From: Hevea brasiliensis
Taxonomy: Eukaryota; Streptophyta; Magnoliopsida; Malpighiales; Euphorbiaceae
Direction of reading: 5' to 3'
DNA: 64,000 nucleotides
Assembly (NCBI RefSeq): GCF_030052815.1
Contig: NC_079493.1
Span: 120,553,132 to 120,617,131, forward strand
The translations under genes and the position numbers were made by a program. Positions 10,441 to 21,301 of this stretch are shown one piece after another. The notes under the pieces are model-generated. The model was not told the DNA's origin, searched no databases, and saw nothing but the letters and a program-made list of their open reading frames with translations. The stretch's first letter is position 1; every line of letters begins with the position of its first letter.

Positions 10441-11789
10441 CTTGGATGAACAACTTTTCTCTCTTGTTGCTAAACTACCTTGGTATGCAGACTTTGTGAA
10501 TTATTTATCTTGTGGAGTTTTACCTCTAGGTATAACATGGCAACAAAAGAAAAAGTTTCTGCATGAAGTGAAGTTTTATAGATGGGATGATCCTTTACTC
10601 TTTAGGAGATGTTGTGATGGTCTAATTAGAAGATGTATTCCTGAAGAGGAAATCCAGAGTATTTTGCATCATTGCCATGCTTCTGATTATGGAGGACATT
10701 TTGGCATCTCTAAGACAGCTAGTAAAATTTTGCAAGCTGGTTTCTTTGGCCAAATCTTTTAAGGATGTGAGGAAATTTGTGTTGGATTGTGATAAATGTC
10801 AAATTATTGGAAATTTTTAAAAAAGAGATAAAATGCCACTAAAAAATATAATTGAAGTAGAATTATTTGATTTTTTGGGAATAGATTTTATGGGCCATTC
10901 CTCCTTCATATGGTAATAGATACATCTTAGTGGGGGTTGACTCGGTGGCAAAGGGGGTGGAAGCTCTTGCATCTCCAACTAATGATGCTAGAGTGGTAGT
11001 AAAATTTTTGAAAAATTTGTCTTGAGCATTTGGAGCTCCTAGGGCTATAATTAGTGATGGGGGTTCCCATTTTTGTAATAAGCAATTTGAGAGCTTAATG
11101 AGGAAGTATGGTGTAGTGCACAAGATAGCTACCCCATACCATCCTCAAACTTCAGGACAAGTTGAAATTTCTAACAGAGAGCTCAAGCATATTTTGGAGA
11201 AAACAGTGAACAATTCTAGGAAAGATTGGTCTATCAAACTAGATGATGCTTTATGGGCATATAGGACTGCCTACAAAACCCCTATAGGAACTACTCCCTT
11301 TAGGTTGGTGTATGGTAAGTCTTGTCATTTACCTGTGGAGCTAGAACATAGAGCATATTGGGCCATTCAGACCTTGAATTTTGATCTTAAGCAAGCTGGT
11401 GAGAAAAGGTTGTTACAACTTAATGAGCTTGAGGAATTGAGGATTGATGCTTATGAAAGTGCCCGTATTTACAAAGAAAGAACTAAAGTTTGGCATGATA
11501 AGCATCTGAGGAAAAAGGAATTCAAAGAAGGTGATTCAGTTTTGTTGTTCAACTCAAGATTGAAATTGTTCCCTGGAAAACTCAAGTCAAGGTGGACTGG
11601 TCCATATAGAGTTTCTAAGGTTTTCCCTTATGGAGCAATAGAAATTTGGAGTGAATAATCTGGGAATTTTAAGGTCAATGGGCATAGATTGAAGCATTAC
11701 ATAACTGGGACCCAATACTAGGAGCAAGTTGTTACAAGCTCTCCAATCCCTCACCTCTTTTCAGTGAAATTCATGAAAAGTCCAGCTAA
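10441..11789 (+). pseudogene. G1-in integrase, N-terminal half broken, C-terminal half open
   Basis: The zinc-binding region ([15 protein letters not shown]) is readable to 10760. The stretch 10760-11090, with the first two catalytic Asp, is frameshifted and has many A/T-biased substitutions. From 11098 a clean 186-codon frame carries '[20 protein letters not shown]' with the catalytic Glu, '[14 protein letters not shown]' and the SH3-like C-terminal segment '[11 protein letters not shown]' up to a stop at 11656. Homology continues to about 11789, where the G1-out stop codon lies. No chromodomain. Would join the DNA copy to the genome. Confidence 0.85.
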
Positions 11790-12680
11790 GGACTATAAAT
11801 TAGCCCTCTTGGGAGGCATCCCAAGTCCTTTTATTTTGCTTTTGTTGATTTACTTTCATTTTCATTAATTTTGTTTTTATCTTAAATCTCCCCAAATTAA
11901 AATTTTGACATTGTTAAAACTTGTCCCTTGTAGATGTAATTCAATGAAGAAAGGTCAGAACTGTTGGGGAAGTAATTCTTAACTTGGAAAATTTTGTCCT
12001 TCAAAAGAATGATAAGCTTTTGTCGCATAATCTGTGCAGGAGCTGCAATCTAGTTCATGCAGAGGAAAAATAAAATCTGCAGTAAAAAAAGGGTGTCTGC
12101 AGCAAATGGCTCATGTTTTTGATGAGGTTGGATGTATTTAAATGGAGGAAGGTTAGTGAACTGCTGAAAGCTGCAATCTGGTTATTGCAGAGGAAAAGTA
12201 TCTTCAGAGAGGTAAAAATAGAATCTGCAGATCACTTGTGTTTTTGGTGAGGTTGGGTGGGTAATTTTCTAATATTTGTGCTTATAATGATATTATGGTG
12301 GTAAGTTGGTCATTTTGCAGTTTTGAACTTCTTTGGGGTTATAGGATACAAGGTAGAAATGTTGCATTTTCTTGACAAATCTTGGAGATTTCATTTCTCA
12401 TTTGTGGTTAGATGCAACTTCATGCAAATTTTATGGAGTTTTATGTGCTAAATGTTGATTTGCAAAATTTGAGTCAAAATGGCATAGCTCTCAAAGGTCT
12501 TTTATGTAGGATCCATTTTTACATGCTTGTGTGATGCACTTTTTATGAACTTTGAATATATTGATGTGTTTTTGATGAAAATTTCTCATGGTTTGTGCTT
12601 CATAGAATTATATTTCATCATTCCAGGGTATCTTTCACACTTGCAATCCATGTTCTATTGCATTCTTGATCTTGTTGAAT
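11790..12680. other. Non-coding spacer after pol (G1-in) with a duplicated segment
   Basis: No credible gene. Two related segments of about 100 bp (around 12046-12145 and 12165-12262) share 'GCTGCAATCT', 'TGCAGAGGAAAA', 'AATCTGCAG' and 'TGAGGTTGG', so a local tandem duplication is likely. The homologous spacer of G1-out is 24050-24884. The ORF at 12527-12721 has no recognisable domain. Confidence 0.6.
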
Positions 12681-13590
12681 TTGTGCATAAGCAACTGCAT
12701 AGCTTATGCAATCCTGCATGACCAAAATTCTTGCCATTTTTCACCTTTATTGCAAGTGCATAAGCAGAGTGCATAGCTTATGCAACTCTGCATAACCTCA
12801 TTTTGTCAAATTTCATATCTGTCAAAACTTGCATAAGGTGAGTGCATGACTTATGCACATTTGCATAACTTCAAATCCTTCATTTTCTCTCTCTGCCGAA
12901 GTTTGCATAAGGAAGGTGCATAAGCTATGCACTTCTGCATAACCAAAAATCCAAAGCTCCATTCTGAGAAGGTTGCATAAGCGAGTGCATAACCTATGCA
13001 CTACGCATGACCGTAAACCCAGAAAAATCAACCTTGCCGAGGGATGCATAAGGAAGGTGCATAAGTTATGCACCTCTGCATAACCAAGATCTCCAAAAAA
13101 TCAATTTAGCCGAAGAGTGCATAAGCAGAGTGCATAGCCTATGCACTACTGCATAACCAGAAATCAGAAAATCCCAAAAGTTGCCGAGACCTGCATAAGC
13201 AATGTGCATAGCCTATGCACTTCTGCATAACCAAAATTCTGAATTTCAAAACCTACCGCAGAGTGCATAAGCAGAGTGCATAGCTTATGCACTTCTGCAT
13301 GACCACCAACCAAAATTCAAAAAAAATTGCCGCAGAGTGCATAAGCAGAGTGCATAGCTTATGCACATCTGCATGACCCAAGTTTCTGAAAAACCATTCT
13401 TGCCGAGAGATGCATAAGGGGAGTGCATAACTTATGCACTCCCGCATGACTTCGCTCTTCACCATTTAGTGGTCACGAAACATGCATAAGGACAGTGCAT
13501 AACCTATGCACTTGTGCATAAGCACTTTTCTGAAATATAAATCCTTTTGAAACACGCACAGGTTATGCATAAATCATTTTCCCCTTATGC
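12681..13590. repeat. 73-bp-period dyad array B (G1-in)
   Basis: Twelve units between pol and the third ORF. The core of units 4-12 is GTGCATA-NNN-TATGCAC, starting at about 12916, 12985, 13056, 13130, 13204, 13276, 13350, 13422 and 13495, so the period is 69-74 bp. The middle three bases vary (AGC, ACC, AGT, GCC, GCT, ACT) while the 7-bp arms stay perfect; unit 11 has 9-bp arms. Each core is preceded by TGCATAAG and followed by CTGCATRACC, often with TGCCGA between units. No protein is encoded; the minus-strand ORFs here are repeat artefacts. Confidence 0.9.
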
Positions 13591-13799
13591 AGTCTCCTAC
13601 AACCCGATTCAAATTCATTTTCAAAGAAAGACCATTCCCACCACCTCCACTTCCCGACTCTTGAACCCCACGACCGCCCTTCAACCTTCATTCTTTCCGG
13701 CATTCTCTGTCTCTCTCCCATCTTCTCCATCAGCGCTCTCATCACGAAACCCTAAATCCCCCTACATTTTCATTTCCCCTATCTCTTCTCCAATCGACC

Positions 13800-15348
13800 A
13801 TGGATTCCCCTCCACATTCCCGCCCCGCCTCTCCTCTTGAAGTCTCTCCATTGTCTTCGATACATCCCCCTTCCAATCCTCCACCACAAACGACACCACC
13901 ACCACCTCCATCAACAACATACAAACGCAAAATCCGATCCAAATCCGTGCGACCCATGTCCTCTGCTCCTCCTCTGTCCAAACGCAAAGACCCACCCACC
14001 CCATTTTCGGAGCCACCTCCTAAAAAGCCAAAAGCTCCAGCCTCTACACCTTCTTCCAAAGAAAAAGACAATTTCAAAGAACCCCATTTGTATCAAAGCT
14101 ACCTGGCCTCTCCCTGATACAATTCAAAAAGCCGCTTTCAAAAGACTCAAAGATAGAAGGGTACAACCTACTAGGTATATATCTGTTGATGCTCTACAAT
14201 CTATGGGTTTATTTGATAATGTAGTTGCATTTCTTGACGGTATGGGTTGGACAGAATTTGTGCATAAGCAAGAGGTAGTTTATCCAATTCTAGTTTTGGA
14301 GTTTATTTCTTCATTCTCTGCTACCCTCAACTTGCATGATGTAGACCATAAGCCAATTATGACATTTAGATGCTTGGGGCAAAATAGAGTCATCATTGGA
14401 TCAATTTCATAGCATTTTGGTTTTGCAATTGATGGGTTCTTTAGAGTGCCACATACTGGAGTAGAGGTAGCCAATAAGGGCATCTGGAATCCTGCCCAAT
14501 TTTGGAGAATCATAACAAACCAACCCCAAACCTTCTCTGCTGGTAGGTCCAAAACATCCCAAATCCTTGACCCTGCACTTAGGTTTATTCATAGGTTGAT
14601 GGCTAGCACCATATTGGGCAGAGGGACTAGTTCTGGTGCTGTGGGCAAATCTGAACTATTTATGTTATGGTGTGCATTTCACAAAGTTAAGGTGTCTCCA
14701 GGTTACTTCTTTTGCGAACATGTGCTGCATATTGCCACCAAATCCATTGGTGACATTGTTTTGGGTGGGCTCATTACTGTCATAGCCAAGCATTTTGGCT
14801 TTAATCCTGCAGAGCACTCAATCCCAGCACTTGAGGACACTTCCTATTTTGATACTGCACACTTAACCAAAACAGGGTTTCATTTATCATATTTTGATGA
14901 TACTGGCCACCCTGCAGCAGAAACTGAGCCTATTGCACAACCAGAAACCCAACCTTTCACACCAGTCCCACAGCACCCTACTACCCCTACCCCACCCCCT
15001 CAGCCTACTCAGGACACTCCAGCTACCTCTGCTCAGCCCATTCCTCCTACAGCTGAACCTACCTCATCCACAGCACCTCCTCCATTCAACACTAAAGCCT
15101 TATTCACCTACCTCGACAGGCTTAGTGATGATATCTACTTTGTGGATAGGAAGCTTGACAGTGGTCTTGATACACTAAAGGATCGTCATGATCAACTATT
15201 TGACCTTGTCATGGAAACCAGGGACAAACAGAAAGAACTGAAGGAGATGGTGAAGCAACTCATGATGTTTCTGGGCATGCCACCCCCACCTCCATCACCT
15301 CCTCCTGCAACATCCTTGGACAAAGGAAAAACAATAGACATAGATTAG
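13800..15348 (+). pseudogene. G1-in third ORF: Athila-ORF/plant transposon-protein-like, frameshifted
   Basis: About 515 codons. Start: ATG at 13800 opens a Pro/Ser-rich segment with basic patches (KRKIRSK, KKPKAP) that could act as a nuclear signal. After a frameshift near 14090 a globular region follows: RYISVDALQSMGLFDNVVAF, FVHKQEVVYPILVLEFISSF, FRCLGQNR, PALRFIHRLMASTILGRG, SELFMLWCAFHKV and GGLITVIAKHFGF. These blocks match my recollection of the 'putative plant transposon protein' (Transposase_32) and Athila ORF-1 families, which sit between integrase and the 3' LTR. The end has a Pro/Thr-rich hinge, a likely coiled coil (DTLKDRHDQLFDLVMETRDK) and a PPPPPSPPP tail. I see no signal peptide or membrane segment. 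A stop at 14410 breaks it again. Function unknown. Confidence 0.75.
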
Positions 15349-15649
15349 TGTTTAGTTTACTTTTGTTCAATCTTGTAGGACCTTTTCTTTGTAAATATGT
15401 TCAAACATTTATACTTTGTTTTGGATTTTGTTGCTTTGTTCTGAATTAGTTTCTTTTAAATTCTGTTTCTTTTGAAGTTTTATTGAATAGCTATTACATT
15501 AGTCCTCTTTGATTTTTATCGCACTTATTGCCTTTTTGTACATATTTGCCCATACTCTGTCTATATTTCCATACTTTTACTGCTGGTTGTACATTTCCCC
15601 TTGCCAATTCCCCTGCAGCAGTTTTTGTATACACTGCACAGCTATGAAT
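15349..15649. other. Non-coding, after third ORF (G1-in)
   Basis: T-rich DNA directly downstream of the third ORF; no gene seen. Might hold a polyadenylation region, but no clear signal stands out. Confidence 0.4.
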
Positions 15650-15865
15650 TTCCTCATGCATAACCTTTGCATAGCCTGTGCAACTCTTTCTGCTACTTCT
15701 GCAGAATCGCATGTGTTGTATTTCCCTTATGCAACTGTCCTGCATAGCCTATGCAACATCTATTGCCTCTTATGCAGCACCGCATGGCTTATGCACCTTA
15801 CCTATGCACATGTTCTGGACAGCACTTAACTCTGCATAACCTGTGCAGCCTCTTATGCATCCCTT
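15650..15865. repeat. GCATAA/TTATGC cluster C (G1-in)
   Basis: A third, less regular cluster of the same words (GCATAGCCTATGCAAC, CTTATGCAGC, GCATGGCTTATGCACC) just downstream of the third ORF. The G1-out counterpart is at 20865-21005. The plus-strand ORF at 15509-15829 is composed of these repeats and is not a gene. Confidence 0.75.
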
Positions 15866-15988
15866 TAACTTGAATTCTCATACTGTAACTCTTTCTTTTT
15901 GTTCTTATTTTTACAATTCTGGTCAATATTATTTGCTTTGAGTTTTGGATATCTATCGCTTGAGACATTGAGGACAATGTCTAATTTT

Positions 15989-16002
15989 GAGTTTGGGGGT
16001 GC
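15989..16002 (+). other. Internal polypurine-like motif 1 (G1-in)
   Basis: GAGTTTGGGGGTGC preceded by 'TTGAGGACAATGTCT', a diverged copy of the sequence before the real tract at 17534. Also present in G1-out at 20708-20721 (minus). Confidence 0.5.
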
Positions 16003-16846
16003 ACATTTTGATTTTTAGCTTTATTTTTCACATTTTGAGTATAAGAGCATCTCATCCCATTTCATTTACATATATTGTAAATATTTTACATATACATCCA
16101 TACATACATATTCATTACACATTTACACACACATTATACATCACTTAGAAATTGTACAAATTGCACACAAATAGGCTTCCTCCATTTAGTTCATGTATTA
16201 CTCATTTTAGGAATCATACACCATGCATTAAAATCTTTTGCCAAATCCCTTGAGTATTGAAAATGTGCCTATGAAAGTGATTTGACTCACCTTTTAGTTG
16301 GGTTTGTGGATTGAAAGTTTCCTAAAAGGTGCAAGGTTTTGAAGTGTCTATCCCTTGCCTATATCTTCTTAGCCAAAAAGCCACCCAACTAGTCATTTGG
16401 AGATGGAAGTGTTTAGAGGGAATTATTGGATATAAGGTAGTCAAATGATGTCTCACCAATCCTAGAACAAATTTTCTAAACCTTTCAAGGCGAAATACCA
16501 GCTTGTACTTGAAAAGAGAGATGATTAGGCATTCTTTGATTTAAACCTTCTCATTTTAAACCTTTGGCCCTTTTTCCCAACTAAAATTTATCCTTGCAAA
16601 CCCCTTTGAGCCTTTTTGTCCCTAATTTTTCTTGAAACCCTTATTACTACCTAGCCAATGAACCAAACACTCCAACCCTTTTCATGAGAATAATTATTCA
16701 TAATATTAGGTACATAAAATAAAAAAAAATAAAAATACAATAAAAGGGAGAAGAAATACTTGTCACCTTGTAAAAGTGCTAGTATATGTGCTTTTCACTA
16801 TTGCCATTCAAAATGAAAGAAATCCACCCAAAGTATCAAAAGAAAT

Positions 16847-16860
16847 GAGTTTGGGGGTGC
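16847..16860 (+). other. Internal polypurine-like motif 2 (G1-in)
   Basis: GAGTTTGGGGGTGC again, followed by 'AAATTTTAGGGACA'. G1-out counterpart at about 19850-19863. Confidence 0.5.
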
Positions 16861-17533
16861 AAATTTTAGGGACAATCATCAAAAGAAAAATACAAAATAC
16901 AAGTTAAAGTATCAAAATGTCCCTCCATTTTTATGTGTTTTGTAAACTATGCTAGCACTTGACAATTCTCATTGTGTATTCTTCTCTCCCATATATATAA
17001 AAAAATACATATATATATATAATAAAGTGTACCTTATGTTTAAAAATTGAAAATATTCTCATGCTTTGAATACTTTTTACCCATCTTTCTTCTTAGCCTC
17101 ATTTTAAACCCCATGGCCTCATTACATCCCTAAAAAGACCTTTGATCTCTTGATAGTACTTGCTACATTAGTGGAGATAGGAGTAGGGAATTTGCCTATG
17201 GGATTGGAAAACTATTCATCTATTCATTCAATTCTATCATTCCATGTTGAGATACTTTGGTTATCAATTGTCCTAGAATTCCTTTTGAGCATGACTCTCT
17301 CTTTTGATTAGTTGGTTTGGGGATTTGAATGATAATTGACTTGATGGCTAAGCGGTGAAAGCTTGGATAAGCATTAAATTCTTTGCATTTTGAAGGATGG
17401 GTATATGGATTGTTGGTATGGCTAAAGGTGTGTTTAGTTACTTTAATAGGTAATTTTCATAGCTCTTTGGATAAGGCACCCTTAAAAACTTTGCACCACA
17501 TTTTAAAGTTTGCTTGAGGACAAGCAAAAGCTT

Positions 17534-17548
17534 GAGTTTGGGGGTATT
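17534..17548 (+). other. Polypurine tract (G1-in)
   Basis: GAGTTTGGGGGTATT directly before the 3' LTR, the primer position for plus-strand DNA. Confidence 0.75.
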
Positions 17549-17799
17549 TGATGCATACATTTTGCATAATCATTTAGGTTTAATTTCATAACCATTTTTA
17601 TTTGATTATTAGTCATTTTTAGCTAATTTTATTAGTTAATTAGTTAGTTTTTCATAATTGTCGATTTTGGATTAATTTGTAATTTTTACTTTGTTTTGTA
17701 GGAAAAATGGTGTTTTTGAAGGACTAAAGAGAATTTTGCCATTGAGGAGTGTCTTCTACAGCAAAAAGATGTCAAAAACAAGTTTTCAAGCTAAAATAT

Positions 17800-18050
17800 G
17801 CATAGACCAAACTTTGCATAACTTGCCGCATAAGCTATGCAGATCTGCATAAGGAGAAAGATCACTGTTCCAGAACCAGTCGAAATGTGCATAAGGAGAC
17901 TGCATAGCTTATGCACATTCTCGCCTCCCTTATGCACATTCACGAAATTGTGCATAACCTATGCACCAAGTCATGCAGCTTCGCATAAGTGACCCAGAAC
18001 CAGCCGAAAACTGCATAACTTATGCAGTCCACTTATGCAGTCCCATGAAG
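17800..18050. repeat. GCATAA/TTATGC dyad cluster, G1-in 3' LTR
   Basis: Same cluster as in the 5' LTR but with intact CTGCATAAC/TTATGCAG words, for example 'GCATAACTTATGCAGTCC'. Confidence 0.8.
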
Positions 18051-18134
18051 AGTTCATTAATGAGCTGGCAGGAGATTCCCTCAAATAATTCCTCCTAGAA
18101 CATACTATTTTAGGGCTCCATGTCAGAAAAATGC

Positions 18135-18143
18135 TATAAATAG
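18135..18143 (+). promoter_or_regulatory. LTR TATA box (G1-in 3' LTR)
   Basis: TATAAATAG. A transcript from this copy would run out of the element into antisense G1-out sequence. Confidence 0.6.
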
Positions 18144-19152
18144 TCCCATTTTCTCATTTTAGAGAGGAGGCAAGGAGCAAAGAAAGAAAGGAGGAGGCTA
18201 AGCAGAATTTGAAGAGTCATTTCCACCTTCCACACCATTTTCAACTAAGATTTGCAGATTTCTTTCTTTCTTTACACTTTTCTACATTTCTAGTGTTTAA
18301 TTCCTTACTTCTTAGCTTAGATTAAAGCTTTATTTCCATTTAAACTCATCATATCTTGTAAGCATTATGGATAGTGAGTAGTTTACTTTTGATTCTGGAG
18401 TAAGGGTTGTAATATTTGAGATATTTGTGGATTTTGATTGGGTAATCCATATTTTGTGGCCTTAATGAGTTTTATTCATTTCTTGTAAGCTTAATGACAT
18501 GCTTAATGTAGGATCCCATTGAGTAATGTTCTTAATCCATGGTTGAAGCACCGAAAGGAGAAGGCCTTGTGATAGATAATCAGGAAATTGGACTTAATTA
18601 ACTTAGACCTAGAAATAGGCTAAGGATTAAGAGGATTCACAGATTAATTAAGGAACTTAATGGGTCTTAATTAATTCTAACTCCACGAAAGTAGGATTAG
18701 TTTGATTAAGGCACTCTTTGTCTCACCCGAAAGGGAATTCAAAGGATTTAAGAATTAATCTCCTTAAAACTCATAAGTTTCATAAGATTGGACAACCAAT
18801 TTAAAATCCCAAAATAGCTCGAATATGAAATCCGAACTCCTAATCGACTTTTACCATTGTTAATTTCTAATCGAATTTAATCATTTGCCAATTTAAATAT
18901 TGCCATATTTGAACTTGCTTATTTCTATTTGATGCAATTTTAGTTTAATTAATACATTATTGAATAGAATATTAATTTTGCACATTTAGATTTCATACTC
19001 CATTACCCATTAATTCATCATTTTAATCTCATAAATACTTCAATTTAGTCAACTTTTATATCGAAAATTCAATCATTAACACAACTCCTCGTGGGATCGA
19101 TATTTTTCTATACTACTTGTACGACCCGTGCACTTGCGGTTGGGACGCATCA

Positions 19153-19157
19153 GTATG
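19153..19157. other. Target-site duplication of G1-in, right
   Basis: GTATG, exact copy of 4556-4560. The following CATCA (19158-19162) is the end of the interrupted G1-out LTR. Confidence 0.93.
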
Positions 19158-19162
19158 CATCA

Positions 19163-19177
19163 AATACCCCCAAACTC
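19163..19177 (-). other. Polypurine tract (G1-out)
   Basis: AATACCCCCAAACTC on plus; GAGTTTGGGGGTATT on minus, directly before the G1-out 3' LTR. Confidence 0.75.
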
Positions 19178-20864
19178 AAGCTTTTGCTTGTCCTCAAGCA
19201 AACTTTAAAATATGATGCAAAGTTTTTAGGGGTGCCTTATCCACAGAGCTATGAAAATTACCAATTGAAGTAACTTAACACACCTTCAGCCATACCAGCA
19301 ATCCATATACCCATCCTTCAAAATGCAAAGAATTTAATGCTTATCCAAGCTTTCACCGCTTAGCCATCAAGTCAATTATCATTCAAAATCCCCAAACCAA
19401 CAAATCAAAAGAGAAAGTCATGCTCAAAAGGAATTCTAGGACAATCATTAGTCAAAGTGTCTCTATATAGAATGATGGAATTAAATGAATGAATGGATAA
19501 TTTTCCAATCCCATAGGCAAATTCTCTACTCCTATCTCCACTAATGTAGCAAATACTTTCAAGAGATCAAAGGTCTTTTTAGGGATGTAATGGGGCCATG
19601 GGGTTCAAAAAGAGGCTAAGAAGAAAGATGGGTAAAAAGTATTCAAAGTATGAGAATATTTTCAATTTTTGAAACATAAGGTACACTTTATTATATCTTT
19701 TTCTCTCTTTTTTTTTACATAGGAGAAAGAAATACACAATGAGGATTGCCAAGTGCTAGCATATTTTACAAGACACATAAAATGGAGGGACATTTTGATA
19801 CTTTAGACTTGTATTTTGCATTTTCTTTTGATGCTTGTCCCTAAAATTGCCACCCCCAAACTCATTTCTTTTAATACTTTGGGTGGATTTCTTTCATTTT
19901 GAATGACAATGGTGAAAAGCACATATACTAGCACTTTTACAAGGTGACAAGCATTTCTTCTCCCTTTTATTGTATTTTTTTCTTTTCTTTTTTTTTATTT
20001 TTTATGTACCTAATATTATGAATAATTATTCTCATGAAAAGGGTTGGAGTGTTTGGTTCATTGGCTAGGTAGCAATAAGGGTTTCAAGAAAAATTAGGGA
20101 CAAAAAGGCTCAAAGGGGTTTGCAAGGGTCAATTTTAATTAGGAAAAGGGCCAAAGGTTTAAAATGAGGAGGTTTAAATCAAAGAATGCCTAATCATCTC
20201 TCTCTTCAAGTACAAGCTGGTATTTCGCCTTGAAAGGTTTAGAAAATTTATTCTAGGATTGGTGAGACATCATTTGACTACCTTATATCCAATAATTCCC
20301 TCTAAACACTTCCATCTCCAAATGACTAGTTGGGTGGCTTTTTGGCTAAGAAGATATAGGCAAGGGATAGACACTTCAAAACCTTGCACCTTTTAGGAAA
20401 CTTTCAATCCACAAACCCAACTAAAAGGTGAGTCAAATCACTCTCACAGGCACATTTTCAATACCAAGGGATTTGGCAAAAGATTTTAATGCATGGTGCA
20501 TGATTCCTAAAATGAGTAATGCATGAACTAAATGGAGGAAGTCTATTTGTATGTTTGTGTGCAATGTGATGTATAATGTGTATGTAAATGTGTAATATGT
20601 GTGTGTGTATGGATGTATATGTAAAATATTTACAATATATGTAAATGGAATATAATGAGATGCTCCTATACTCAAAATGTGAAAAATAAAGCTAAAAATC
20701 AAAATGTGCACCCCCAAACTCAAAATTGGACATTGTCCTCAATGTCTCATGCAATGTATTATCAAAAGTCAAAGCAAATAGTAATTACCAGGAATTGTAA
20801 AGATTAAGAGCAAAAAGAAAGTGTTACCTGGTATGTAGCAGATGAGAATTCAAGATAAAGGGAT
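19178..20864. other. Long non-coding tail of G1-out
   Basis: Inverted counterpart of 15866-17533, with polypurine-like motifs at 19850-19863 and 20708-20721 and a TG-rich microsatellite near 20570-20650. The minus-strand ORF at 20433-20723 has no domain. Confidence 0.6.
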
Positions 20865-21005
20865 GCATAAGAAACAGCATAGGTCATGCAGAGTTAAGAG
20901 CTGTCCAGGACATGTGCATAAGTAAGGTGCATAAGCCGTGTGGTGCTGCATAAGAGGCAGAAAGGGTTGTACAGGCTATGCAAAACAGTTGCATGAGGAA
21001 ATTCA
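20865..21005. repeat. GCATAA/TTATGC cluster C (G1-out)
   Basis: Inverted counterpart of the cluster at 15650-15865, just downstream (on minus) of the third ORF. Confidence 0.7.
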
Positions 21006-21301
21006 TAGCCTGTGCAGTGTATACAAAAGCTGCTGCATGGGAATTGGCAAGGGAAATGTACAACCAGCAGTAGAAGTATTGAAATATATACAGAGTATGG
21101 GCAAATATGTACAAAAAGGCAATAAGTGCAATGAAAATCAAAGAAGACTAATGTAATAGCTATCCAATAAAACTTCAAGAAAAACAGAATTTAAAAGAAA
21201 CTAATTCAGAACAAACAAACATAATCCAAAACAAACTATAAATGTTTGAACATATTTACAAAGGAAAAGTCCTACAAGCTGGAACAAAAGTAAAACAAAC
21301 A

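Larger units (their letters stand above)
15866..17533. other. Long non-coding tail of G1-in
   Basis: About 1.7 kb without an ORF. It holds AT-rich microsatellite-like stretches (around 16070-16140 and 16990-17025) and two polypurine-like motifs in addition to the true one at the LTR edge. Confidence 0.6.
4561..19152 (+). mobile_element. G1-in: nested Athila-type Ty3/gypsy element
   Basis: Complete plus-strand element with LTRs at 4561-6142 and 17549-19152, both starting TGATGCATAC and ending GACGCATCA. A primer site lies 6 bp after the 5' LTR and a polypurine tract directly before the 3' LTR. Perfect 5-bp target duplication GTATG. It is inserted in the opposite orientation into the LTR end of G1-out, a copy of its own family. 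Being nested, it must be the younger insertion, yet its gag-pol (6277 to about 11060) carries far more frameshifts than the older element. Confidence 0.95.
17549..19152 (+). repeat. 3' LTR of G1-in
   Basis: 1604 bp, TGATGCATAC...GACGCATCA. TATA box at 18135-18143, dyad cluster at 17800-18050. It forms the spacer of the 13-kb inverted repeat made by the two G1 copies. Confidence 0.95.

Noticed and set aside
12822..13465. Minus-strand ORFs rich in 'HALCLC', 'HKLCT' words (also 23272-23903 plus)
   Set aside because: Translations of the dyad repeats in frames that happen to stay open; not proteins.
12681..13590. CRISPR-like array (regular dyad repeats with spacers)
   Set aside because: The sequence is a plant retrotransposon, the 'spacers' are related to each other, and the same repeat words also occur in the element's LTRs. 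No cas genes.
13563..14096. Long glycine-rich minus-strand ORFs opposite the third ORF
   Set aside because: They are the antisense of Pro/Ser-rich codons (CCN/TCN) and match no family; shadow frames.
13800..15348. Third ORF as an envelope gene
   Set aside because: No signal peptide, no hydrophobic membrane segment and no fusion-peptide-like stretch; the Pro-rich basic start and coiled coil do not look like an envelope protein.
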